64,000 nucleotides of DNA, taken from assembly GCF_900086715.1 (NCBI RefSeq), contig NZ_FLKH01000009.1, positions 186,001-250,000 on the forward strand. The letters are read 5' to 3'. Within the stretch, counting starts at the first letter, position 1. Each line of letters opens with the position of its first letter. The notes beneath the pieces were generated by a model, which worked only from the letters and a program-made list of their open reading frames with translations, ran no database searches and was not told where the DNA came from. A program made the translations under genes and the position numbers. This stretch comes from Gracilibacillus timonensis. GTDB lineage: Bacteria > Bacillota > Bacilli > Bacillales > Amphibacillaceae. This document shows, one piece after another, positions 1 to 8,213 of this stretch.

Positions 1-8
1 CACCGCTA

Positions 9-869
9 TTATAAAGGCGAATCATTTAGGAAAAACAAGGCAATCGTACCAGGGCCGGAGTGAGCGCCAATTGTTGATCCAACCATATTTATTTTTATAT
101 CTTTCACTTGCCATTTGTCACGAATCAATTGGCTTAGCTGTTCAGCTGTTTCCAGTGCGTCTCCATGGCTGATAGCGATTCGTTGATTTTCGAGGTCTGC
201 TCCTCGTTCTTCCATCACTTCGATCATGCGTTTATACACTTTTTTGGAGCCGCGTATTTTCTCTAATGGAATTAATTTACCATCCTCCATATGTAAGAGT
301 GGCTTCACCTTTAATAACGTACCTACAAAAGCGGCTGTTTTACTTACTCGACCGCCACGATAGAGGTATTCCAAATCGTCTACGGTAAAAATATGTTCCA
401 TATGCTGATAATAATGCTGTCCTGTCTTCAGTATTTCGTCTACATCTGCACCTGCTTGGGCCAACTCAGCTGCTCGTAACACGACTAAGCCATAGCCGAG
501 TGAAGCACACTTGGTATCAACGACGTGAAGGGTGAAATCAGGGTAGCTTTCTTTGATTTCTTGTTCCATCAATTTAGCGGCTTGATAGGTTCCGGAAAGC
601 TGAGAAGAAAAGGAAAAATAAACCACTTGGTCCCCTGCAGCCGCATGTCGTTCAAAGGTGTCTTTAAACGCTTGGGCACTTACTTGGGCTGTTTTCGGTG
701 TGGCACCACCACGCATGGCATCATAGATCGTTTTGGCAGAGATAGAAACCCCATCTTCATATTCCTTTCCATCTAGCTGAACAATCAGAGGAAGTACCTC
801 TATTTGATAACGCTGATAATCCTCTTTTGTCAGGTCACAGGCTGAATCGGCAAGTATTTTTACTGCCAT
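9..869 (-). CDS. DegV family fatty-acid-binding protein (YitS-like)
   Basis: DegV proteins bind a single fatty acid; in Gram-positives related proteins present fatty acids to the FakA kinase. The protein is 286 aa, the usual size. It starts with the family motif ADSACDL, has FSSQLSGTYQAA near residue 90 and the conserved LEYLYRGGRVSKTAAFVG segment near 170. ATG at 869 is preferred over the TTG just upstream because an AAGGGGGG ribosome site lies 6 nt away. It is followed divergently by a YitT homologue, as yitS and yitT are neighbours in B. subtilis. Family assignment is firm; the physiological role is not known from sequence. Confidence 0.93.
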   Translation of the reverse strand: MAVKILADSACDLTKEDYQRYQIEVLPLIVQLDGKEYEDGVSISAKTIYDAMRGGATPKTAQVSAQAFKDTFERHAAAGDQVVYFSFSSQLSGTYQAAKLMEQEIKESYPDFTLHVVDTKCASLGYGLVVLRAAELAQAGADVDEILKTGQHYYQHMEHIFTVDDLEYLYRGGRVSKTAAFVGTLLKVKPLLHMEDGKLIPLEKIRGSKKVYKRMIEVMEERGADLENQRIAISHGDALETAEQLSQLIRDKWQVKDIKINMVGSTIGAHSGPGTIALFFLNDSPL

Positions 870-1132
870 CAAAATCCCCCCTTATTTGTTCTGTATAACC
901 ATCATGTATGATTGATTTATACTTGGTTTAGACTTAGAAAGAGTATAACACGTTTTCCGCCAACAAGCAGTAGCTAAACCATGTTTTTTACGGTAAAATG
1001 AGAACTTAGTTACGTCTTTCTCAAATAAATATCAAAAAATGATAGTGAAGTACTTGGAAGTGTTGTGTTTTTTTAGTATAGTTTAGTCCTGTGTGAATGA
1101 TCGGAACAAGCATAAATGAGGAGGAATGAATC

Positions 1133-1981
1133 GTGTTCTTGATGGAGGCTAAAAGGATATTTATTGTAATAATTGGTGCAGTGCTTAATGCAATAGCGTT
1201 GAATTTCTTCATGATTAGCGCCAATGTATATGCAAGTGGTTTTACTGGGATGGCACAGATCCTTACTACTGTTTCACAAGAATATTTAGGGCTACAGTTT
1301 GCTAGTACAGGTCTTATTTTATTATGTCTCAATATTCCTGTAGCCATTCTTGGCTGGTTTATGGTAGGAAAAGGGTTTACTATATACAGCTTTGTTTCCG
1401 TGGTAGCGACATCCCTCTTTCTAGAAGTTATTCCCATTATTGAGATATCAAGTGATATAATGCTCAATGCGGTGTTTGGCGGCGTAATTGCTGGTGTTGG
1501 TGTTGGTATTACACTTAAATGGGGTGCATCTACTGGTGGATCAGATATTATTGCTATGATTCTTTCTCGTATGAAAGACAAGCCAATTGGCGGTTATTTG
1601 ATGATAATTAATGGTTTCATCATCATGATTGCAGGTGTGTTAAATGAGCCAGAAAATGCTTTATATACACTGATAGGGTTGTATGTAACTACACGAGTGA
1701 TTGATGGGATACATACTCGTCATGAGAAGATTACGGCGATGATTGTTACTAAAAAAGCAGATGAATTACAAAAGGCAATTCACGATACGATGGTTCGTGG
1801 CATTACCATTTTACCCGTAAAAGGTGCCTATACGAAAGAAGATAAGCATATGTTATACTTGGTTATTACTCGTTATGAATTATATGATTTGGAGCGAATT
1901 ATTCGTGAGGTGGATGAGAATGCCTTTGCCAATGTTATTCAAACGGCTGGTGTGTATGGTTTCTTTAGGCGAAATGATTGA
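1133..1981 (+). CDS. yitT: YitT family membrane protein with C-terminal DUF2179
   Basis: A 282-aa integral membrane protein. It has about five hydrophobic helices in the first 175 residues (YitT_membrane) with glycine-rich stretches such as the GVIAGVGVGITLKWGAS segment. A cytosolic DUF2179 domain (about residues 205-280) resembles PII/ACT-type ligand-binding folds. Function is unknown; transport is often suggested. GTG at 1133 is chosen because TGAGGAGG ends 8 nt upstream; ATG 1142 is too far away. A bidirectional terminator lies 190 bp downstream. Synteny with yitS-yitT supports the call. Confidence 0.9.
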   Translation: MFLMEAKRIFIVIIGAVLNAIALNFFMISANVYASGFTGMAQILTTVSQEYLGLQFASTGLILLCLNIPVAILGWFMVGKGFTIYSFVSVVATSLFLEVIPIIEISSDIMLNAVFGGVIAGVGVGITLKWGASTGGSDIIAMILSRMKDKPIGGYLMIINGFIIMIAGVLNEPENALYTLIGLYVTTRVIDGIHTRHEKITAMIVTKKADELQKAIHDTMVRGITILPVKGAYTKEDKHMLYLVITRYELYDLERIIREVDENAFANVIQTAGVYGFFRRND

Positions 1982-2170
1982 ACCATTTTAGAAAACGTTA
2001 CAAAGTTTGAATAAGGGAAACTTTGCAAAAATAATACTAGGTTCATTTTCATTAATACAAGTTAGGTACGATGGTTAAAGGTGTTGTTATGAAATTTTAT
2101 AGTTCGTCTATTGCAAGATTAAAACTGTTCCAGCACCTATTATATCGGAGGTAATGTTGTCTTTGCTTAT

Positions 2171-2200
2171 AAAAAAACCGGGATCCACCCGGTTTTTTAA
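2171..2200. terminator. Bidirectional intrinsic terminator, yitT / Nfu-N
   Basis: Hairpin AACCGGG-ATCCA-CCCGGTT bounded by an A-run and a T-run lies between converging genes, so it can stop both. Confidence 0.85.
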
Positions 2201-2203
2201 CTT

Positions 2204-2467
2204 CTAGTATCCAAAGCTGACGATAACGGCCTCTACCTTTTCGATTAATTCGTCCCATTCTGCGTCGAATTTTTTGTTCACTGTTATAAAGTGCTGAAAT
2301 CCAAAGACATTATCTACTCCATCAAGTTTCATTAATTCATTTAACACACCATGTTCGCTTGTTTGACCTGGCATGACCGATATACTATTGTTACCTTCAA
2401 AAATCAGTTTATCACTGTTGAATTTCATCGCATTCGGATTAGGTGTTGACTCTACATGAATACTCAT
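2204..2467 (-). CDS. Nfu/NifU N-terminal domain protein (Fe-S scaffold-like)
   Basis: An 87-aa protein matching the Nfu N-terminal domain (Scaffold Nfu/NifU N, PF08712). It has the conserved opening ESTPNPNAMKF and a later GVDNVFGFQHFITV segment. It has no Cys residues and lacks the CxxC domain of full Nfu, so it cannot itself hold a cluster. It may be an accessory to Fe-S assembly; a SufT-like protein lies 2.6 kb away. The start has an AGGAGG site 8 nt upstream. Family is clear; function is inferred only. Confidence 0.85.
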   Translation of the reverse strand: MSIHVESTPNPNAMKFNSDKLIFEGNNSISVMPGQTSEHGVLNELMKLDGVDNVFGFQHFITVNKKFDAEWDELIEKVEAVIVSFGY

Positions 2468-2633
2468 TTTAGTGCCTCCTTTGTTAACTACCCGACTTCC
2501 AAGCCGACTAAATTATGTATTTAAGTACATGTTCAAAATTCGTTACGTTTACTGGTGTTTTTGAACAACTTATTTAAGGTTAATCATATCAAAGTTTTAT
2601 CGGGAAGCAAAGCAAAGAGATAGCCAAGCATCG

Positions 2634-2667
2634 AAAAAAAACAGAGATAGAAATTCCTATCTCTGCC
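2634..2667 (-). terminator. Intrinsic terminator after DUF3813 gene
   Basis: On the minus strand a stem CAGAGATAG / CTATCTCTG is followed by eight T residues, 20 nt after the DUF3813 stop. Confidence 0.85.
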
Positions 2668-2686
2668 TTTTCATTCTGCTGCATTC

Positions 2687-2875
2687 TTACTTTAGTTGAT
2701 TTTGCTGTTGCAGCTGTTTTTCAAGCTGGCGTAATTCTTGTTGTTCTTCTGCCGAAGCTTGGGTCATGGCTGCTTGAATAGCTGACTGTGCCGCTTGTTT
2801 GTCCTCTTCATCAAATCCACGGTTCATCATACGATTTACAGCGTTTTTTGCTTGTTCCATCATTTGATTTTTCAT
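2687..2875 (-). CDS. DUF3813-like small protein
   Basis: A 62-aa charged, Gln/Ala-rich, predicted all-helical soluble protein (MKNQMMEQAKNAVNRMM... ending in QQQNQLK). Its position directly beside the HAD phosphatase (YitU) matches the small DUF3813 gene at this site in other bacilli. A good GGAGG lies 8 nt before ATG. It has its own terminator on each side, so it is probably a single-gene unit. Function unknown. The family call rests on size, composition and context. Confidence 0.7.
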   Translation of the reverse strand: MKNQMMEQAKNAVNRMMNRGFDEEDKQAAQSAIQAAMTQASAEEQQELRQLEKQLQQQNQLK

Positions 2876-2959
2876 TTACAAAACCTCCAATTAGGAATCA
2901 CTAGGTTTATCAATCGATGACCATCATGATTCACAGTAGCATGTTTGGCTCAGTACGAA

Positions 2960-2993
2960 GAAAAACATGAACATCATGTGGTGACGTTCATGT
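2960..2993 (-). terminator. Intrinsic terminator after HAD phosphatase gene
   Basis: On the minus strand ACATGAAC...GTTCATGT pairs (8 bp) and is followed by TTTTCTTC, 25 nt after the stop codon. Confidence 0.75.
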
Positions 2994-3017
2994 ATAGTAT
3001 GGTCGGTTATGCTGCTT

Positions 3018-3875
3018 TTATGTGAGTGATGATTTAGTAGTTAAAGGTGCTATTTCCAATTTTAAATAATCGGATAGGAAGCCACCGATCCCATCTTGTT
3101 CATTAGTTGCTGTATGATAGGCAGCGATCCGCTTTAATTCCATAATGGCATTATCCATTGCCACACCAACACCAGCGTAATCGATCATTTCTAAATCATT
3201 ATCCTCATCTCCAAAAGCGATAATCCGCTCAGCTGGGATATGAAAGTAGTGAGCGATTTTCTTTAAGCCTACTGCTTTATTAATTCCTTTTCGAACGATT
3301 TCAATCACATTCCACGGTACTCCCCAATTGCGATGTTCCACCATGGAGGCATGATGGTCATTTAAATATTGCCGTAAATCATCAACTTGATAATCCTCTG
3401 GGTGGATTAATAAGGAAGTTGGGTCATCTTCCAGCAAATATTGCTTTAAACTGCCAATCGTAATTGATTCTCGTTCGTCAGGTGTAGTGAAAACATCCAC
3501 AAGCTCCTGATCAAAACGATCTAAGTACATACTATCCATCATCTCTGCAAAAATATTTTTAACATTCAGATCATAACAGGTTTGAATAATTTTTTTTGCC
3601 GTGCGATTCGGCAATGGAGAATGGAGAGAATCCCACTTTTTGTCGGAAGGATGATGGATTAAGGCCCCGTTAAAATTCACCATAGGTGTGTCTAAAGCAA
3701 GTTCCTTGTAATATTGGATGCTGGCACGATGGGGTCTCCCAGTTGCAATGACAACAATGTGCCCCGCTTCTACCGCCTGTTGAAGGACTAGTTTTGTATA
3801 AGGACTAATCTGCTTTTGATCAGTTAATAATGTGCCATCCAGATCAAGTGCGATTAAATGTCTGTTCATTTGCAT
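3018..3875 (-). CDS. Cof-type HAD-IIB phosphatase (YitU-like)
   Basis: A 285-aa haloacid-dehalogenase superfamily hydrolase of the Cof/YitU class, which dephosphorylates small phosphorylated metabolites (YitU acts on the flavin precursor 5-amino-6-ribitylamino-uracil phosphate in B. subtilis). It shows motif I DLDGTLL (residues 11-17), motif II VIATGRP, a C2-type cap in the middle, and motif IV GDEDNDLEMI near 225. GAGGTG precedes ATG by 5 nt. It lies between DUF3813 and yitV in conserved order. The exact substrate is not shown by sequence. Confidence 0.9.
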   Translation of the reverse strand: MQMNRHLIALDLDGTLLTDQKQISPYTKLVLQQAVEAGHIVVIATGRPHRASIQYYKELALDTPMVNFNGALIHHPSDKKWDSLHSPLPNRTAKKIIQTCYDLNVKNIFAEMMDSMYLDRFDQELVDVFTTPDERESITIGSLKQYLLEDDPTSLLIHPEDYQVDDLRQYLNDHHASMVEHRNWGVPWNVIEIVRKGINKAVGLKKIAHYFHIPAERIIAFGDEDNDLEMIDYAGVGVAMDNAIMELKRIAAYHTATNEQDGIGGFLSDYLKLEIAPLTTKSSLT

Positions 3876-4234
3876 ATTATCACCTCTTTATTAAATATAG
3901 TCTATATGTAAATGAATATGATGTAAAGTTCTTGTGTGTTTTAAAGCGCGTATTTTTATCGATTAGATGTTACTGTATCTGGGAAGTATATCTTGATTTT
4001 GCGACAATTTTTTACTTCATCATTACAATGTTAGTCGCCAGAATGAGTCGATATGTAATAAGTGAAGTAATTTTCACATCAACCGCTGATGAAGGATTAG
4101 TAATAAAGAACTGGACAGATTTTGCTTGGTTTATCTTAATTTTTTGAAAGTTTGCTTTAGAAGTTATATCATAAAAGGAGAATCGTATCTATTGTACCGT
4201 TTTTAAAAATAGGAATAAGAAAGGAATGTCACCA
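3876..4234. other. Intergenic region with no supported gene
   Basis: This is the divergent promoter region between the HAD gene and yitV. An open frame crosses it and encodes a hydrophobic stretch (ATIFYFIITMLVARMS, ending near 4147). It has no ribosome site and overlaps the HAD start, so I do not call it. AT-rich promoter-like sequence lies around 4140-4200. Confidence 0.5.
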
Positions 4235-4999
4235 TTGATTGTTGTAAATAAAGAATATTGGAATCACCTGCCATTGTTACATATTGCCCCAGCCCCAAAA
4301 AAAGATCAGCCATTGCCGGTATTGACGTATATGCATGGTTTTACGAGCGCAAAGGAATATAATCTGCCCATCGCTTATTTGTTGGCGGAAAAAGGATATC
4401 GAGTGATATTGCCAGATAGCTTGTACCATGGAGAGAGGGAAGAAGACCTGTCACAAGGGGTATTGGAAATGCGTTTTTTCGATATTATCAAACAAAATTT
4501 AGATGATATTGAGATGATTTATCAAGAGCTGGTTGCCAAAGGATTACTGGAAGGAAATCGATTTGGGCTGGCAGGTACCAGCATGGGTGGTATGACCACT
4601 GCGGCTGCGTTAACACAATTTTCCTGGATTAAGACAGCGGGAGTGCTGATGGGTTCCCCAAAATTAACACAATATGCTGAATATAGGATTGCTTTAATGA
4701 AAGAACATAAGCCAGATTTTCCTGTATCCGATGAAGAGGTGCAAAATCTATTAGAAGAGATAAAGGAAATCGATTTATCCCTGCAAGCAGAAAAATTATT
4801 TGGGCGCCCGCTATTTTTTTGGCATGGGAAACAGGATACGGTAGTACCTTTTGATCACAGTTATAGTTTTTATGAGGAGGTCATCCACCTTTATAAAAAT
4901 CCAGAGAATATTGCCTTTCTTAAACAATTAGACAGTGGTCATAAGGTAAGCCGTTTTGCTACGATGGAGTTTGTTAACTGGCTAGAATATCAATTATAA
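4235..4999 (+). CDS. yitV: Alpha/beta hydrolase, YitV-like esterase
   Basis: Serine hydrolase of the prolyl-oligopeptidase/dienelactone-hydrolase type. It has the oxyanion segment THYMHGFTSAKEYN-like (MHGFTSAKEYN), a nucleophile elbow GTSMGG near residue 115, acid D in HGKQDTVVPFDH and catalytic His in SGHKVSR near the end. The length of about 254 aa fits YitV. I favour TTG at 4235 (AAGGA 9 nt upstream, and alignment with the YitV start); ATG at 4226 abuts the same site with no spacing. It is followed 68 bp later by yitW. Natural substrate unknown. Confidence 0.88.
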   Translation: MIVVNKEYWNHLPLLHIAPAPKKDQPLPVLTYMHGFTSAKEYNLPIAYLLAEKGYRVILPDSLYHGEREEDLSQGVLEMRFFDIIKQNLDDIEMIYQELVAKGLLEGNRFGLAGTSMGGMTTAAALTQFSWIKTAGVLMGSPKLTQYAEYRIALMKEHKPDFPVSDEEVQNLLEEIKEIDLSLQAEKLFGRPLFFWHGKQDTVVPFDHSYSFYEEVIHLYKNPENIAFLKQLDSGHKVSRFATMEFVNWLEYQL

Positions 5000-5067
5000 G
5001 GATATATGTTTTAAATGTCGGGCGATTTGTTTTATAATAAGGGCAAGAAACTTAAAGGAGGGATACG

Positions 5068-5379
5068 ATGGATCAGGCTTTAGAAGAGAACCTAATGGGA
5101 GCTTTGGAGAATGTCATTGACCCAGAGCTTGGTATAGATATAGTGAACTTAGGTCTTGTATATGGAGTGGAGCTTGATGAGGAAGGGATCGCAACGGTTA
5201 CGATGACGTTAACGGCGATGGGCTGTCCTTTAGCAGGTCACATTGAACAAGATATTAAGCGAGTAATGGAAGATATTCCTGAGGTGAAAGACACGGATGT
5301 GAATATTGTCTGGAATCCTCCATGGTCTAAAGAACGTATGTCTAGATATGCCAAAATTGCCCTTGGAATTCCGGATTAA
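5068..5379 (+). CDS. yitW: MIP18/DUF59 family Fe-S assembly factor (YitW/SufT-like)
   Basis: A 103-aa DUF59 protein. Relatives (SufT, MIP18, PaaD) help deliver Fe-S clusters to target proteins. It has the family opening DPELGIDIVNLGLVYGV (residues 18-34), the reactive Cys in TAMGCPLAGHIEQDI near 55, and VWNPPWSKERMS near the end. AAAGGAGGG sits 6 nt before ATG. It probably shares a transcript with yitV or has its own start, and ends at a strong bidirectional terminator. Confidence 0.92.
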   Translation: MDQALEENLMGALENVIDPELGIDIVNLGLVYGVELDEEGIATVTMTLTAMGCPLAGHIEQDIKRVMEDIPEVKDTDVNIVWNPPWSKERMSRYAKIALGIPD

Positions 5380-5389
5380 TATTATTTTA

Positions 5390-5425
5390 AAAAAGGCGAT
5401 TCCCCAAAAGGGAAATCGCCTTTTT
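5390..5425. terminator. Bidirectional terminator, yitW / uppP
   Basis: A perfect stem AAAAAGGCGATTCCC / GGGAAATCGCCTTTTT-type hairpin (one unpaired A) lies between converging genes. Confidence 0.9.
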
Positions 5426-5432
5426 ACGTATA

Positions 5433-6251
5433 CTAAAGCAAGATAAAGGCAAGAATACCTACGATAAAACAATAGATGGCAAAATATTTAAGATTGCCTT
5501 TTGCCATAATATTCATAAACCAGCGCAGCGCAAAATAGGTAGCAATCAAGGCGGCAATGAAGGCAATCACATAAGGAATCCAAAGTGTTTGGATATTTGG
5601 ATCATGAATCACATCGCCAATTGATAAAACCATCGTACCAGCACTTACTGGAATGAACATAAGAAACGAAAAACGTAAAGCTGTTTCTTGTTTCAAACCT
5701 AATAACATGGCAGCAACAATCGTTGCACCTGAGCGGCTTATACCAGGTATCAGTGAAACGGCTTGAGCAAGCCCAATAATAATCGCATCCTTCCAGGTCA
5801 ACTCCCCATCGCTTTTACTACCTCGGATGTTACGAATGATCCATAAGGCTGCCCCGGTAACTAACAATGAAATACCAACCATACTCGCCTTACCACCAAA
5901 GGTCTTGGCAATAAGATCCTCGAAAAAGAGACCAAGTACAGCAGCTGGTACAGTGGCAACTACAAGATAGACAATAAACATGAAATCGGAGTGGTATCGT
6001 GTTTCTCTTGTCCCTATGTATTGAATACCATTTTTTGCGATACTAATAATGTCTTTCCAATAAATGATTAATACCGCAATTAAAGAACCGAAATTAACCA
6101 GTACCTCAAAGGAGAGGTTTTCGATAATTCCCACGTTAAAAATCTCTTGGGCTAAGACTAAATGCCCGCTGGATGAGATAGGGATTGGTTCAGTAAAGCC
6201 TTGTAATAAACCTAAAAATAGGTATTTAATCAATAATATGAAATCTTCCAT
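5433..6251 (-). CDS. uppP: Undecaprenyl-diphosphatase UppP (BacA)
   Basis: A membrane phosphatase that recycles undecaprenyl pyrophosphate to the monophosphate for peptidoglycan and teichoic acid synthesis; overexpression gives bacitracin resistance. It has 272 aa and about eight helices. Signature segments are [19 protein letters not shown] near residues 18-36 (glutamate-rich motif plus SSSGH) and PGISRSGAT near 168. The length is normal. A GGAGG site precedes ATG. The gene upstream on the same strand is a 58-aa DUF2929-like protein, separated by an inverted repeat. Confidence 0.96.
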   Translation of the reverse strand: MEDFILLIKYLFLGLLQGFTEPIPISSSGHLVLAQEIFNVGIIENLSFEVLVNFGSLIAVLIIYWKDIISIAKNGIQYIGTRETRYHSDFMFIVYLVVATVPAAVLGLFFEDLIAKTFGGKASMVGISLLVTGAALWIIRNIRGSKSDGELTWKDAIIIGLAQAVSLIPGISRSGATIVAAMLLGLKQETALRFSFLMFIPVSAGTMVLSIGDVIHDPNIQTLWIPYVIAFIAALIATYFALRWFMNIMAKGNLKYFAIYCFIVGILAFILL

Positions 6252-6285
6252 TTATATCCTCCTAACACAATCGACTCATAAAGAT

Positions 6286-6315
6286 AACCCTTGTCAAGAA
6301 GGAAAGACAAGGGTT
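6286..6315. repeat. 10-bp inverted repeat between the DUF2929-like gene and uppP
   Basis: AACCCTTGTC and GACAAGGGTT are separated by 10 nt. No T-run follows on either strand, so this is a hairpin or an operator rather than a standard terminator; it may separate expression of the two minus-strand genes. Confidence 0.6.
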
Positions 6316-6336
6316 AGCAATAGACCTAAGTATATC

Positions 6337-6513
6337 TCATGAATTTTCTTCTTTCAAAATACCTTCACCCAAGACGATAGCAGCTACGGCAAAAATGGCT
6401 GCAACCGAAAGCGTGGACCCAATGTTAAAAGCTTGCCCTGCCATACTTGTTAACACATAGGACACAACCGTGATAATCAAGACAGCCCAAAAAATAGTAG
6501 CAAAATATTTCAT
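6337..6513 (-). CDS. Small two-helix membrane protein (DUF2929-like)
   Basis: A 58-aa protein consisting of two hydrophobic helices (YFATIFWAVLIITVVSYVLT and a segment around VAAIFAVAAIVLGEGIL) with a charged KEENS tail. It resembles the DUF2929 family of small Bacillaceae membrane proteins. ATG at 6513 is chosen because GAAAGAGGTG lies 6 nt upstream; the longer upstream frame has no ribosome site. Function unknown. Confidence 0.7.
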   Translation of the reverse strand: MKYFATIFWAVLIITVVSYVLTSMAGQAFNIGSTLSVAAIFAVAAIVLGEGILKEENS

Positions 6514-6854
6514 CCGTTTCACCTCTTTCAATATATTCTTTCTCATTGAATATAATACCAAAAAAAATAGAATTTGTTATAAGGTATCCGATCATCGCTA
6601 TGATTCATAGCATGATCATGAATAGGACGCCCTTTATGTATGGTCTTTCTGTTACACTTATTACATTTTACCAAACTTTTTTAATAAAATAAAGTATTAG
6701 TGAATAGAAACAAAAAAGGCTTTATGCCACTATTTACGCTCAATTTGTAATCAATTTGTAATACGTTCTTGGTTTACGTAAACAAGAAGAGACGATAGAA
6801 TAGTACTAAGGTTATACGGAGAATGAAATTTCAATTTGCTGGGGAGTGCACTAA
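6514..6854. other. Divergent regulatory region upstream of med
   Basis: No gene is supported. It holds a tandem 11-bp direct repeat (CAATTTGTAAT at 6741-6762), a GTTTACGTAAAC palindrome (6772-6783) and a promoter candidate for med. The left half carries the start region of the DUF2929-like gene. Confidence 0.6.
6772..6801 (+). promoter_or_regulatory. Candidate med promoter overlapping a 12-bp palindrome
   Basis: -35 TTTACG (6773-6778), 17-nt spacer, -10 TAGAAT (6796-6801). The -35 lies inside GTTTACGTAAAC (6772-6783), a perfect palindrome suitable for a dimeric regulator. Confidence 0.55.
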
Positions 6855-7814
6855 TTGAGAAGGTTTATGATGTTGCTTTTCCTCATGTTAATCGGTCTTC
6901 CATTATTAATCAGCTGTCAACAAGGAGATTCTAACAAGGTTGAACGTGTTGGCATGTTAATTGAGCATACCATTAATGATCAAACATGGGGAAGCAGAGG
7001 GTATCATGGTTTATTAGATATAGAAGAAGAATTTGATTCAGAGATTTTTTTTCGTGAAGGAGTACAAACACAACAGCAAGTAAATGTAGCGGTAGAAGAA
7101 CTTTCCAATCAAGGAGTGCAGGTGATTATAGGGCATAGCAGTAACTATGGAGAATTTTTTAATCAGCTGCATTCATCTTATCCTGATATTGAATTTATTT
7201 ATGTTAACGGAGGTTATTCAGGGGATAATTTAATCAGTTTGAACTTCAATTCGTTGGCAATGGGCTTCTTTGCGGGGATGCTGGCAGGGGACATGTCGGA
7301 GAATGATCATGTTGGCGTGCTCGCTGCATTTGAGTGGCAGCCTGAAGTGGAAGGGTTTTACGAAGGTGTACTTTACCAAAACCAGGAAGCTGAGGTCGAT
7401 GTGCGCTATGTAAATAGCTGGGATGAATCGGAAGTGGCCTTGAATTATTATCAGCAAATGCTGAATAATAACGTTGATGTGGTCTATCCAGCAGGAGATG
7501 CATATAGCTTGGCAGTTGTAGAAGCGGCCATGAATGATGGGATTCATTCGATTGGTTATGTAAATGATCAGCAGCCACATGGTGGTCAGTCGGTATTAAC
7601 AAGTACGCAGCAGCATGTTGATAAACTGTACGTGTATGCAATCGAACAGTTAACAAAAGGGGAATTAACTGGCGGTATATACAATTTTGGCTTTGCTGAA
7701 GGGGTCATTACGATAGGGCCATACAGCGAACAAGTACCAGAAGCAACTGTTCAGCATTTGGATCAATTAATTGAAGAGTATGTCGAGACAGGTCTTTTGC
7801 CTCATCAGTCATAA
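6855..7814 (+). CDS. med: Med-like BMP-family lipoprotein (competence regulator)
   Basis: A 319-aa basic membrane protein (BMP/PnrA-type) lipoprotein. An N-terminal hydrophobic signal ends in the lipobox LLISC (Cys about residue 21), followed by a two-lobe periplasmic-binding fold (VERVGMLIEHTINDQTWG..., GVQVIIGHSSNYGEFF, VVYPAGDAYS). In B. subtilis Med positively affects comK and sits upstream of comZ and fabH, as here. TTG 6855 is used as start because GGGGAG lies 8 nt upstream. The expected comZ is not recognisable downstream. It may act as a nucleoside-type binding protein. Confidence 0.85.
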   Translation: MRRFMMLLFLMLIGLPLLISCQQGDSNKVERVGMLIEHTINDQTWGSRGYHGLLDIEEEFDSEIFFREGVQTQQQVNVAVEELSNQGVQVIIGHSSNYGEFFNQLHSSYPDIEFIYVNGGYSGDNLISLNFNSLAMGFFAGMLAGDMSENDHVGVLAAFEWQPEVEGFYEGVLYQNQEAEVDVRYVNSWDESEVALNYYQQMLNNNVDVVYPAGDAYSLAVVEAAMNDGIHSIGYVNDQQPHGGQSVLTSTQQHVDKLYVYAIEQLTKGELTGGIYNFGFAEGVITIGPYSEQVPEATVQHLDQLIEEYVETGLLPHQS

Positions 7815-8184
7815 AGTGATTATGATGATGAAAGCCTTCCAGTATCTAGAATACTTTACATATGCCGCATCTTGCAGTAATGGCCATGTGAAGATCCCGC
7901 AGGAAGCGATCTTTGCTGACGAAGAGGCTAAAGCCAAGACATGAAGGTTCGCAGGCTAAGATCACGACGACAATTGCCACACCTGCACTTGCATGTCCTA
8001 TGCATCGAAGCGGAACCTGTTTCCGGAGCGTTTCCTAGTACTGACAAACCATCAACTTTACTACATGGAATAATGGAACTAGATACTTTACATCATCCAT
8101 CTTATCGGTACCACCATTCGTTTAAGATCAAAATCGGTCCACGTCCAATCATACTCAGAATTCTATACTTTCTTATCTTTTAAG
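7815..8184. other. 370-bp stretch after med with no convincing gene
   Basis: In B. subtilis comZ occupies this place. Here the sequence is noticeably richer in G+C than its neighbours. It holds a 40-codon frame (7822-7944, MMMKAFQYLEYFTYAASC...) and an 80-codon frame (7941-8183), neither with a ribosome site nor a recognisable product. Short hairpins occur (AGTAT-ctaga-ATACT at about 7851; GGCT-AA-AGCC at about 7926). It ends at a strong terminator. It could be a decayed gene or a non-coding transcript. Confidence 0.4.
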
Positions 8185-8213
8185 AAAAACCGGGCTTGAT
8201 AGCCCGGTTTTTT
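8185..8213. terminator. Bidirectional intrinsic terminator
   Basis: ACCGGGCT-TGAT-AGCCCGGT with A-run and T-run; it overlaps the stop codon of the minus-strand zinc-ribbon gene. Confidence 0.88.

Noticed and set aside
1021-1581. Long minus-strand frame opposite yitT
   Set aside because: It is a mirror of the yitT coding frame, with no ribosome site and no sensible product.
3830-4147. 105-codon plus-strand frame with a hydrophobic end
   Set aside because: It overlaps the HAD gene start, has no ribosome site, and the region is a divergent promoter.
7941-8183. 80-codon frame after med
   Set aside because: It has no ribosome site, His/Arg-rich chance composition, and the C-terminus runs into the terminator.
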